This document shows positions 40,916 to 48,515 of a DNA stretch of 64,000 nt, piece by piece. A model generated the notes under the pieces. That model saw nothing but the letters and a program-made list of their open reading frames with translations. It had not been told where the DNA came from and ran no database searches. This DNA is from CAXSEF01 sp964236695 (lineage in GTDB: Bacteria > Pseudomonadota > Alphaproteobacteria > Acetobacterales > Acetobacteraceae). The DNA is taken from contig CAXSFU010000002.1 of the NCBI GenBank assembly GCA_964236695.1, positions 1 to 64,000 of the forward strand, given 5' to 3'. Position 1 is the stretch's first letter. The number at the start of each line of letters is the position of its first letter. Both the position numbers and the translations under genes were made by a program.

Positions 40916-41689
40916 ATGGACGGGCAGGCGGCGGCGGAGGCGCAGGCAGAGGCGATCGCGGCGGCGTGGCAGGCCCCGGAGCGGCGCCTGGCGGCGTGGC
41001 CGGGGGCGGCGCCGCGGGATGCGGCGGAAGGGTATCGGCTGCAGCGCGCGGTGATGGCGCGGCTGGGCGAGGTCGGGGGGTGGAAGGTGGGCGCGAGCGG
41101 GCCGGAGGCGGCGCCGAGCTGCGCGCCGATGCCGCTGTCGGGGATGGTGTCGGCGGGGGCGCGGGGGGTGGCGTCGGTGTCGCTGCGGCGGTTCCCGGCG
41201 CCGCTGGTGGAGTCCGAGATCTGCCTGCGGCTGGGGCGCGACCTGGCGCCGCGGGCGGCGGCGTATTTGGAGGCGGAGGCGCTGGACGCGGTGGAGTCGT
41301 GCCACCCGGCGCTGGAGATCCTGCAGTCGCGGTTCCTCGACGAGGGCGTGCTGGGTCCGGCGGCGCGGCTGGCGGACCTGCTCGGGCACGGCGGCTTCGT
41401 GTGGGGGGAGGCGATCGAGGGCTGGCGCGCGGTGGATTTCGCGGCGCTCGGGGTGGTGCAGGCGGTCGCGGGGCAGGCGGAGGTGGCAGGGCGCGGCAAC
41501 CCGGCGGGGCGAATGGGGCGGCTGCTGTGCTGGCTGGCGAACGAAGGGGCGCGCGAAGCGGGCGGGCTGCGGGCGGGGCAGGTGGTGACCTGCGGGTCGT
41601 GGACCGGCAAGACGCCGGTGGGCGGGGCGGGGGAGGCTTGCGTGCGGTTCGAGGGGGCGGCAGAGCTGCGGGTGCGGTTTGAGGCGTAG
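40916..41689 (+). CDS. 2-keto-4-pentenoate hydratase-like protein (FAH superfamily)
   Basis: A 257-residue protein; ATG 40916 follows a GGGGGAGG ribosome site (ATG 40880 would add 12 residues). The FAH/MhpD-type pattern is present: EGYRLQRAVMARLGEVGGWKVG, LVESEICLRLGRDL (metal-binding acids), AVESCHPALEILQSR and a late VVTCGSWTGKTPV. Such enzymes hydrate 2-hydroxypentadienoates or decarboxylate oxalocrotonate in aromatic meta-cleavage. No other pathway gene is adjacent, so the real substrate is unknown. Confidence 0.82.
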   Translation: MDGQAAAEAQAEAIAAAWQAPERRLAAWPGAAPRDAAEGYRLQRAVMARLGEVGGWKVGASGPEAAPSCAPMPLSGMVSAGARGVASVSLRRFPAPLVESEICLRLGRDLAPRAAAYLEAEALDAVESCHPALEILQSRFLDEGVLGPAARLADLLGHGGFVWGEAIEGWRAVDFAALGVVQAVAGQAEVAGRGNPAGRMGRLLCWLANEGAREAGGLRAGQVVTCGSWTGKTPVGGAGEACVRFEGAAELRVRFEA

Positions 41690-41822
41690 GCAAGGAAGGC
41701 CAGGGGCTCTGCCCCTGGACCCCGCCAAGGGCTAGCCCTTGGAACCCTTTCCTTAAGTCAAGGGATCAAAGGGCCTCACGGCCCTTTACGGGTCTGGGCA
41801 GAGCCCAGCCTTGCTTGCTGCC
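41690..41822. repeat. Family A repeat, full copy between convergent genes
   Basis: Full copy: left outer CCAGGGGC/GCCCCTGG (flank ACCCCGCC), inner left CAAGGGC/GCCCTTG, centre CTTAAG, inner right CAAAGGGCC/GGCCCTTTA, right outer CTGGGC/GCCCAG. Confidence 0.88.
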
Positions 41823-41825
41823 TCA

Positions 41826-42083
41826 CTAGGTCGCGCGGCGCCCGGCAATGGCGTGGTAGATCACCAGGACGATCACTGCGCCGATCACCGCGACGATCAT
41901 GCTGTACAGGTTGAAGCCGGTGACGCCGTCGGCGCCGAAGAAGGTGAACACCCAGCCGCCGACGACGGCGCCGACCACGCCGAGGACGATGTCGAGGATC
42001 AGGCCCTCGCCTTCGCGGTTGACGAGCCTGCTCGCGACGAAGCCGGCGATGAGGCCGAACACGATCCAGCCGATAACGGACAT
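41826..42083 (-). CDS. GlsB/YeaQ/YmgE-family small membrane protein
   Basis: An 85-residue protein with three hydrophobic segments (MSVIGWIVFGLIAGFVASRL; ILDIVLGVVGAVVGGWVFTF; LYSMIVAVIGAVIVLVIYHAI). This matches the YeaQ/GlsB family, previously annotated as transglycosylase-associated, which is often stress-induced. Glycine-zipper-like repeats (GLIAG, GVVGAVVGG) may drive oligomerisation in the inner membrane. Monocistronic; function poorly known. Confidence 0.9.
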   Translation of the reverse strand: MSVIGWIVFGLIAGFVASRLVNREGEGLILDIVLGVVGAVVGGWVFTFFGADGVTGFNLYSMIVAVIGAVIVLVIYHAIAGRRAT

Positions 42084-42278
42084 GGGGCAGTTCCTGTGTG
42101 CCGGAGGCGGCGCGCGGGCCGGGGGCGCCGCGCGGCAACAACACTGTGCCGCGGCCCGGGGTTGCGCGCGGTGCGGGCACGGGGGGCGGGCGACGGGCGC
42201 GCTTCCGGCCGTGCAGGGGTTGCAGGCGGAGTGAGGCGGGGTCATCTGCCATCCAGCGGGATGGTGTGGGGATGATTC

Positions 42279-42686
42279 ATGGTGGTCGATGCGGAGCGGG
42301 TGCCGGACAGCGAGAAGATCACGGTCAACCTGGGGTTCGTTGATCTCGGGCAGGTGGACCTGCTGGTGCGCGACGGGTTCTACGCGACGCGGACCGACTT
42401 CATCCGCACGGCGATCCGCAACCAGGTCGAGCGGCATGCCGAGCCGCTGCGCCAGTCGATGGCGCGGCGCACGCTGCAGCTGGGGCTGAGCCACTTCAGC
42501 CGGGAGGCGCTGGAGGCGGCGCGCGCGGCGGGCGCGCCGCTGCATATCGGCGTGCTCGGGCTGGCCAGCATCGCACGCGACGTTTCGCCGGAGCTGGCGC
42601 GGGCGGCGATCGCCTCGGTCACGGTGCTGGGCGCGCTGCACGCCAGCGCGGAGGTGCGCGCGGCGCTGGCGGACCGGACGCGCTGA
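42279..42686 (+). CDS. Ribbon-helix-helix (CopG-like) transcriptional regulator
   Basis: A 135-residue protein from ATG 42279. The N-terminus (KITVNLGFVDLGQVDLLVRDGFYATRTDFIRTAIRNQV, about residues 13-50) is a CopG/RHH DNA-binding unit with the beta strand KITVNLG. The rest is helical, with a hydrophobic segment (GVLGLASIARDVSPELARAAIASVTVLGAL) that may be a ligand or dimer domain. It lies 114 bp upstream of the PHB-depolymerase-like gene in the same direction and may regulate it. Confidence 0.8.
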   Translation: MVVDAERVPDSEKITVNLGFVDLGQVDLLVRDGFYATRTDFIRTAIRNQVERHAEPLRQSMARRTLQLGLSHFSREALEAARAAGAPLHIGVLGLASIARDVSPELARAAIASVTVLGALHASAEVRAALADRTR

Positions 42687-42800
42687 GCGGTCCTGCCGGG
42701 CGCAATGGCCGGCCGGCGCGCTGCGGTCGCGGGCGGCGCGCGGGCGTTCTTTTCGTGCCTGCCGACCCAGCGCGTGCCGGGCCATCGTTGGAGACTCTTC

Positions 42801-44084
42801 ATGTCCGATCTGCAGCAGCGAATTGCCGAGGCCACGCGCCTGACGCGGTCCGGCCGCCTGGTGGAGGCGACGCGGGTGCTGCGTGGCCTGCCGCCGGACG
42901 CGGGGTTCGGACGGCCGGAGCGGCCGGCGGGCGGCGGGGTGGTGCTGGACGGGGTGGCGGAACCCTGGGGTCCGGCAAGCCGGCCCGCCGGGGGAAGTGC
43001 CTCCGGTCCCGCGCGGCCCGGGGCGGGCGGGCGTTCCGGCGGGCCTGTGCCGTCGGGCGCCGGGGCGGCGGGGCCGGGGAGCGCGGGGCCGGCGTCGCGC
43101 GCGGCTGGGCGGGGACAGTTCCTGTTGCGCTCCTTCACCCTGGTGCCGGAGGAGCGTGCCGCCACGGGTAGGGTCGAGGCAGTGGGGCGGTTCGGCGCGG
43201 CCGCGGGCGGGCTGGCGGCGTGGCCGGCGGGCGGCGTGCGCGTGGGGCTGCCCGGGCTGGCGGGGGCGGCGACCCGGCCGTACCGGCTGTATGTGCCGGG
43301 GTCGTATGACGGCAGGCCGGCGCCGCTGCTGGTGATGCTGCACGGGTGCACGCAGTCGGCGGCGGATTTCGCGGCGGGAACCCGGATGAACGAGGCGGCG
43401 GAGGCGCGGGGGTGCCTGGTGGTGTGGCCGGAGCAGGTGGCGTCGGCCAACGCGTCGCGCTGCTGGCGCTGGTTCGAGGCGTCCGAGCAGGGGCGGGGCG
43501 GCGAGCCGGCGCTGGTGGCCGGGATCACGCGGGCGGTGATGGCGGAGTATGCGGTGGACCCGGCGCGTGTTTACGTGGCGGGGCTTTCGGCCGGAGGAGC
43601 GGCTGCGGCGGTGCTGGGCGAGGCGTATCCGGAGCTGTATGCGGCGATCGGGGTGCATTCCGGGCTGGCGTGCGGGGCGGCGCGCGACGCTGGCTCGGCG
43701 CTGGCCACGATGCGGCGGGCGCGGCCAGGGCGCTCCGGTGCCGCGCGGGGGCGGGCGCTGCCGGCGATCGTGTTCCACGGCGACGCGGACTCCACCGTGC
43801 ATCCCGGCAACGCCGACGCGGTGATCGCCCAGGCGGGCGGCGACACGGCGGGCGGCGGGTGGACCCGGCGGGTGGAGCGGGGGCAGGTGCCGGGGGGGCG
43901 GACCTTCGAGCGGGCGTGCCTTGCCGGGCCGGACGGGGTGGACGTGCTGGAGCAGTGGACGGTGCACGGCGCGGGGCACGCGTGGTCGGGGGGAAGTGCT
44001 GCGGGGTCGTACACGGACCCGAAGGGGCCGGATGCGAGCGCGGAGATGCTGCGCTTCTTCCTGGAGCATCCGCGGCGGGGGTAG
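42801..44084 (+). CDS. PHB depolymerase-family esterase
   Basis: A 427-residue alpha/beta-hydrolase from ATG 42801. Residues 1-135 are a helical start (MSDLQQRIAEATRLTRSGRL) and a long Gly/Ala/Pro-rich linker. The catalytic domain begins YRLYVPGSYDGRPAPLLVMLHGCTQ. The catalytic Ser is in GLSAGGA (about residue 258), the acid in FHGDADSTVHPGN, and the His in VHGAGHAWSGG. This is the LpqC/poly(3-hydroxybutyrate) depolymerase group, which also includes feruloyl-type esterases. No signal peptide is seen, so it could act on intracellular polymer. Function probable but not certain. Confidence 0.85.
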   Translation: MSDLQQRIAEATRLTRSGRLVEATRVLRGLPPDAGFGRPERPAGGGVVLDGVAEPWGPASRPAGGSASGPARPGAGGRSGGPVPSGAGAAGPGSAGPASRAAGRGQFLLRSFTLVPEERAATGRVEAVGRFGAAAGGLAAWPAGGVRVGLPGLAGAATRPYRLYVPGSYDGRPAPLLVMLHGCTQSAADFAAGTRMNEAAEARGCLVVWPEQVASANASRCWRWFEASEQGRGGEPALVAGITRAVMAEYAVDPARVYVAGLSAGGAAAAVLGEAYPELYAAIGVHSGLACGAARDAGSALATMRRARPGRSGAARGRALPAIVFHGDADSTVHPGNADAVIAQAGGDTAGGGWTRRVERGQVPGGRTFERACLAGPDGVDVLEQWTVHGAGHAWSGGSAAGSYTDPKGPDASAEMLRFFLEHPRRG

Positions 44085-44436
44085 GGGCGGACGCAAGCAG
44101 GGTCGTGGCTCCGACTCGAGCGCCGCGCGGGGGCCGAGCCTCCGGATCGCCGTTCCCGAAGCAGAAATTGCAGTCTCCCGGCCAGCCCGGGAAGCAACGG
44201 GAGAGCCTGGCCGGGCCTGCCGTCCGGGCCTGTCGCCTTTCGGCGTTCGGGATGCAGATTTTCCTGCGCTTCCCTGGTAAGAGGGCGCGGGCTGCGCCAA
44301 GTCTGCGCGGACCGGTGCCTTCGTGGCGCGGTGCGGATGCTTCGCCGAGGCGGGGGCGTCGGTGCCCGCCGGTCCGCCGCCCGCGGCGCTTGTGCCTCGT
44401 GGCCGACGCAACATTTCTGAGAACAGGATCGCGACG
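44085..44436. other. Intergenic region with no recognised gene
   Basis: About 350 bp. The first 75 bp (GACGCAAGCAGG...GAGCCTCCGG) may be a decayed family A copy, but the stems no longer pair well. A palindrome-like CCCGGCCAGCCCGGG is near 44180. The remainder presumably holds the promoter of the DUF6481 gene. Confidence 0.35.
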
Positions 44437-44802
44437 ATGAGTGCCTTCAAGGGAGCCGGGTTCAACGACCGGCGGGATGCCGCGGCCAACGCCAAGAAGG
44501 CGCTGCTGGAGAAGTTCAAGTCCCGGCCGGCGGCCGACGATCCGGTGATCCTGCAGAAGCAGGCGGAGATGAAGGCGATCGCCGAGGCCCGCGAGGTGCG
44601 CGCCGCGGAGCGCGCCAAGCTCAAGGAGGCGGACCTGCTCCGCCAGCGCGCGGAGGAGGAGGCGGCGCTGGTCGAGCAGGCCCGCTTGGCCGCGGAGGCG
44701 GAGGTGCAGCGCCTGGAGGCGCTGGCGCGCGAGGAGGCGATCAAGGCAGAGCGCAAGGCGGCGCGCGATGCCAAGTACGCGGCGCGAAAGGCGCGCCGCT
44801 AG
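44437..44802 (+). CDS. DUF6481-type coiled-coil protein
   Basis: A 121-residue, highly charged protein starting MSAFKGAGFNDRRDAAANAKKALLEKF. Almost all of residues 40-120 is predicted as a continuous Lys/Glu/Ala/Arg helix (KAIAEAREVRAAERAKLKEA onwards), that is, a long coiled coil with a strongly basic tail (KYAARKARR). It resembles DUF6481 proteins of Alphaproteobacteria. It probably binds nucleic acid or a protein partner; the role is unknown. Confidence 0.75.
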   Translation: MSAFKGAGFNDRRDAAANAKKALLEKFKSRPAADDPVILQKQAEMKAIAEAREVRAAERAKLKEADLLRQRAEEEAALVEQARLAAEAEVQRLEALAREEAIKAERKAARDAKYAARKARR

Positions 44803-45179
44803 CCGTCCGGTCGGCGCCGGGCCGGAGTGGTCCGGACGCGGGCCCGACTCGGGGCGCAGGGACGGCGCGGGACGGGTCGTGCGGCGGGGCTTTGCGGCTG
44901 GGCATCCAGTTGTGATCGGTGACGCGTCAGCTTCGGTCTGATGCCGGCTTGACGGTCTGGCGGTGTGCCGGGGTGCGTTCCGATCCCTGGTTGTCCAGCA
45001 AGATCAAGCGTTTGCTTCGGATGTCGTTTCGGGATCGTTGTCGGATCGGGCGCCCGTCAGACACGGGCGGGACTGTGCAACAAACAGCGTCGGCTTCCGC
45101 AAAGACCGTATGAAAAGGCGCGCGTGTCTGCCAGTATAGGTGCGAGAACTCCTCCACATCGTTCAACACTGGATCAACC
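44803..45179. promoter_or_regulatory. Long upstream region of mucR
   Basis: A 377-bp non-coding stretch, less GC-rich near its 3' end than surrounding genes. A hairpin CGCCCGT-CAGAC-ACGGGCG lies at 45051-45069. MucR/Ros proteins commonly repress their own gene through AT-rich upstream sites, so operators may be located here; none could be identified with confidence. Confidence 0.35.
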
Positions 45180-45686
45180 ATGTCAGCCGATGCTCCCCAC
45201 GACTCCGTCCTGGAGTTCGCCGCACAGATCGTCTCGGCGCACGTCTCGAACAACTCCGTGCAGGCCAGCGCGCTGCCGGACCTGATCCAGCAGGTGTACA
45301 AGGCGCTGACCATGGTGGGCAGCGAGCCGGCGCCTGCGGAGAAGCTGGAGCCTGCGGTTCCGCTGAAGAAGTCGGTGTTTCCCGACTACATCGTCTGTCT
45401 CGAGGACGGCAAGAAGCTGAAGATGCTCAAGCGTCACCTGATGACGTCGTACGGGATGACGCCCGAGGCGTATCGCGAGCGCTGGGGCCTGCCGTCGAAC
45501 TACCCGATGGTGGCGCCGAGCTACGCGGAGCGCCGCTCCGCGCTGGCCAAGTCGATCGGCCTGGGGCGCAAGCCGTTGGGCGCCACGGAGGGGACGGAGG
45601 TCGCGGAGGAGGCCGGCGAGGCGCCGGCAAAGCCGGCCAAGCGCGGCCGCAAGCCGGCGCGTCCGGTGGACGACACCGAGGAGTAG
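45180..45686 (+). CDS. mucR: MucR/Ros-family transcriptional regulator
   Basis: A 168-residue regulator. The Ros/MucR zinc-finger region is recognisable in PDYIVCLEDGKKLKMLKRHL followed by MTSYGMTPEAYRERWGLPSNYP, with the conserved single Cys-Asp-His-type ligands (only one Cys is visible, as in many MucR-like proteins). The C-terminus is a Lys/Ala-rich tail (KPAKRGRKPARP). MucR proteins control exopolysaccharide, motility and cell-cycle genes in Alphaproteobacteria. Here it could influence the envelope genes in the window, but this is inference. Confidence 0.92.
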   Translation: MSADAPHDSVLEFAAQIVSAHVSNNSVQASALPDLIQQVYKALTMVGSEPAPAEKLEPAVPLKKSVFPDYIVCLEDGKKLKMLKRHLMTSYGMTPEAYRERWGLPSNYPMVAPSYAERRSALAKSIGLGRKPLGATEGTEVAEEAGEAPAKPAKRGRKPARPVDDTEE

Positions 45687-45716
45687 GCCCGGGGGCGCCG
45701 GGCCCGGGGCGCCGCC

Positions 45717-46898
45717 TCAGGCCCGGATCAGCCTGATCCGGCGGCCCTCGACGCCGAGCGCCACGCGGCCCTGCTTCAGGGCGAGCGCGTCCTCGCCGAA
45801 CACCTCGCGCCGCCAGCCGGACAGCGCGGGCACGTCGGGCTGCTCCTCCGTGGCCAGGCGGTCGATGTCGTCGGACGAGGCGAGCAGCCGGGCCGCGACC
45901 TGGTGCTGCTCGCCCTTGGCGGCCAGCAGCACCTTGAGCAGGGCGACCAGAGCGGGCGAGGGGCGTGGGCCTTCGCGGTTCGCCTGGCTTTCCGGCAGGG
46001 CGTGTTCGGGAAGCGCCGCGGCCTCGGCGATGGCGGCGAGCAGGGCCTGGCCGCTTCTGCCTTCCGCGAAGCCGCGGGTGACGCCGCGCACCCGGCCGAG
46101 CGAGTCCGCGTCGCGCGGCGCGGTGGCTGCGATCTCGAGCAGGCTCTCGTCCTTGAGCAGGCGGCCGCGCGGGACGTTGACGCGCTGCGCCTCGCGCTCG
46201 CGCCAGGCGGCGATGGCACGCAGCAGGCCGAGCATGCGTCGGTTGCCGGTGCGCGGCTTGAGGCGCTCCCACAGGCGCTCCGGGTCGGGGCGGTAGGTTT
46301 CGGGAATCGTGAGCACCGCCATCTCCTCGGCGACCCAGTCCAGGCGGCCTTCGCGCGCCAGCTTCTCGCACAGTCGGTCATAGACGACGCGCAGCCAGGT
46401 CACGTCGGCCGCCGCGTAGTCGACCTGCGCGGGGGACAGCGGGCGGGCGGACCAGTCGCTGAAGCGGTGCGCCTTGTCGATCTGGCCGCCGCACAGCGAG
46501 GCGACCAGCGCGTCGTAGCCGACCTGGTCGCCGAAGCCGGCGACCATGGCGGCGACCTGGGTGTCGAACAGAGGGGTGGGGACGGCGCCGAACGCTTGGA
46601 GGAAGATCTCCACGTCCTGGCGGGCGGCGTGGAACACCTTGGTCACCGCGGGGTCGGCGAGGAGCGCGCCGAGCGCGGCGAGGTCGAGGCCGGGGGCGAG
46701 GCAGTCGAGCACGGCCACGTCCGCGCCGCCGGCGAGCTGGACCAGGCACAGCTCCGGCCAGTAGGTGCGCTCGCGCATGAACTCGGTGTCGACGGTGACG
46801 ACCGCCTCCGCGCGCAGGCGGGTGCAGAGCGCGTCGAGGGCTGCCGTGTCGGTCACCAGGACGGGGGGCGGAAAGGCGGCGCGGTCGGGTCGGGACAT
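45717..46898 (-). CDS. rnd: Ribonuclease D
   Basis: A 393-residue 3'-5' exoribonuclease of the DEDD family, involved in tRNA 3'-end maturation. ATG 46898 gives MSRPDRAAFPP. Exo motifs are VVTVDTEFMRERTYWP (Exo I), KVFHAARQDVEIF (Exo II) and VDYAAADVTWL (Exo III). HRDC-like C-terminal domains follow from about residue 210. It lies convergent with mucR and 225 bp upstream of GT87 copy 3. The rnd-aspS neighbourhood is usual in relatives; the GT87 gene interrupts it. Confidence 0.93.
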   Translation of the reverse strand: MSRPDRAAFPPPVLVTDTAALDALCTRLRAEAVVTVDTEFMRERTYWPELCLVQLAGGADVAVLDCLAPGLDLAALGALLADPAVTKVFHAARQDVEIFLQAFGAVPTPLFDTQVAAMVAGFGDQVGYDALVASLCGGQIDKAHRFSDWSARPLSPAQVDYAAADVTWLRVVYDRLCEKLAREGRLDWVAEEMAVLTIPETYRPDPERLWERLKPRTGNRRMLGLLRAIAAWREREAQRVNVPRGRLLKDESLLEIAATAPRDADSLGRVRGVTRGFAEGRSGQALLAAIAEAAALPEHALPESQANREGPRPSPALVALLKVLLAAKGEQHQVAARLLASSDDIDRLATEEQPDVPALSGWRREVFGEDALALKQGRVALGVEGRRIRLIRA

Positions 46899-46936
46899 GC
46901 AACGGTCATACACGGCGGGGGGATGGCGGCAAAGCG

Positions 46937-47020
46937 AGGCAGGCAAGGCTGGGCTTTGCCCAGACCCACCAAAGGCCAGGGGTCTTTGGAAACCCGTCCC
47001 GAAGGCGGGATTTTCGGAAG
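46937..47020. repeat. Family A repeat, left-half copy between rnd and GT87 copy 3
   Basis: Left half with outer stem variant CTGGGC/GCCCAG and flank ACCCACC, then a partly decayed inner stem AAAGGCC/GGTCTTT. It is followed by a separate short hairpin CCCG-aaggCGGG. The region between it and the GT87 gene shows nothing else. Confidence 0.75.
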
Positions 47021-47123
47021 CGGGCGCTTGGCGGGGGCTCGACCGTTTCTGCCTCGACGCCGCTCATCGTTCGGCAAGCTTTGTCGTCCATGCTGCCGGC
47101 ATGACCGGACCCTTCGCCGTTCC

Positions 47124-48464
47124 GTGAGCGCCCTCGCAGACGCGTTTCGCGAGGCGCGCTGGCTTGGCGCGGGCCGCGCCCTGGCCTGGGTCAGGGTTCT
47201 GGCCGCGGTCGGGGCGTTGACCCTGCTGGCGCTGGTGGCCGACACGCGCGGCGGCACGGTCGCCGACGGGTGGGGCCGGCCGCTGGCGACCGACTTCAGC
47301 GGGTTCTGGACCGCCGGGCGCGTGGCGCTGTCCGGCGCGCCGGAGGCGGCCTGGGACCCTGGCGTGCACGCAGGCCTGCAGCGCCGCCTGTTTCCCGCGC
47401 GGCTCGGCTACGCCGCGGGGGATTGTCCGTTCTTCTACCCGCCGCCGTTCCTGATGCTGTGCATGGCGCTGGCGCTGCTGCCGTATGGGCTGGCGGCGGC
47501 CTTGTGGCTGCTGCTGACCGGCGCCGGCTATCTCGCGGCGATGCGTGCGCTGCTGCCGCCGCGCTGGCCGGCTTCGCTTGTCGCCCTGGCGTTTCCGGCC
47601 GTGCTGCTGAATGCGGAATACGGGCAGAACGGCACGCTGTGGGCCGCGCTGCTGGGCACGGCCGCGCTGCAGCTCGAGCGGCGGCCGCGGATCGCCGGCG
47701 CGTGTCTCGGGCTGCTGTGCGTCAAGCCGCCGCTCGCCCTGCTGGTCGGACCTGCGCTGCTCGCCGCGGGACGGTTCCGCGCGCTCGCCTGGGCGGCGGG
47801 AACGGCGGGGGTCGTCTGCCTGTGCGCCTGGCTGGTGCTCGGGGGAGCATCGTGGCGGGCGTTCCTGGCCAGCGCCGCCTTCGCGCGGAGGGTGCTGGAG
47901 GGTGGGCTGGCGGGCCATGGCAGGATGGCCAGCAGCTTTGCGGCGACGAGGCTGCTGGGCGGCGGGGTCGGCGTGTCCTGGGCGGTCCAGGTGGCGGTGT
48001 CCGGGGTGGCGCTGGCGGCGGTGGTCGGCGTGGCCTGGCGCAGGCCGGGGGCACGGGCGGAGGTGGCGACGCTGGCCGCGGGCGCGTGCCTGGCCTCGCC
48101 ATACCTGTTCGACTACGACCTCACCGTGATGGCGGTGCCGCTGGCGTGGGCCGGCGCGCTTGCGGTGCGCGACGGGTTCCGGCCGTGGGAGAGGCTCGTG
48201 CTGGCCGCGGCGTTCGCGCTGCCCCTGGTGGCGCGGCCGCTCGCCATGGAATTCGACGTGCCGGTCGCGCCGCCGGTGCTGGCGGCGTTGCTGGCTGTCG
48301 TGGTGCGGCGTGCCTCGGGGCTGCCCGCCTTCCCGTGGTGGCGCGGGGTGGGCACGGCGGGCCTTCGGCGCAGGCTGGCCTGCTGGCGGGCGGCCGTGGC
48401 GCGGTGGCGTCCGGGAGGCCGGCCCGTGCCTGCCCTGCCGCGCCCGCCCGCAGCCTTGACTTGA
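47124..48464 (+). CDS. GT87/DUF2029 polytopic membrane glycosyltransferase, copy 3
   Basis: A 446-residue membrane protein distantly related to the two tandem copies at 22-25 kb. GTG 47124 is the likely start. Shared landmarks are TDFSGFWTAGRVAL (acidic first loop), FFYPPPFLMLCMALALLPYG, a central LLCVKPPLALLVGPALLAAGRF and LASPYLFDYDLTVM. About ten membrane segments are seen. It should be a polyprenyl-phosphate-sugar-dependent transferase acting at the periplasmic face. The C-terminal 45 residues are Arg/Pro-rich. It lies between rnd and aspS. Confidence 0.78.
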   Translation: MSALADAFREARWLGAGRALAWVRVLAAVGALTLLALVADTRGGTVADGWGRPLATDFSGFWTAGRVALSGAPEAAWDPGVHAGLQRRLFPARLGYAAGDCPFFYPPPFLMLCMALALLPYGLAAALWLLLTGAGYLAAMRALLPPRWPASLVALAFPAVLLNAEYGQNGTLWAALLGTAALQLERRPRIAGACLGLLCVKPPLALLVGPALLAAGRFRALAWAAGTAGVVCLCAWLVLGGASWRAFLASAAFARRVLEGGLAGHGRMASSFAATRLLGGGVGVSWAVQVAVSGVALAAVVGVAWRRPGARAEVATLAAGACLASPYLFDYDLTVMAVPLAWAGALAVRDGFRPWERLVLAAAFALPLVARPLAMEFDVPVAPPVLAALLAVVVRRASGLPAFPWWRGVGTAGLRRRLACWRAAVARWRPGGRPVPALPRPPAALT

Positions 48465-48515
48465 CCGGACGCCGGCGCTTGTTCTGCCGCTTCCCTCCGA
48501 GCGCAGGACCACGCC

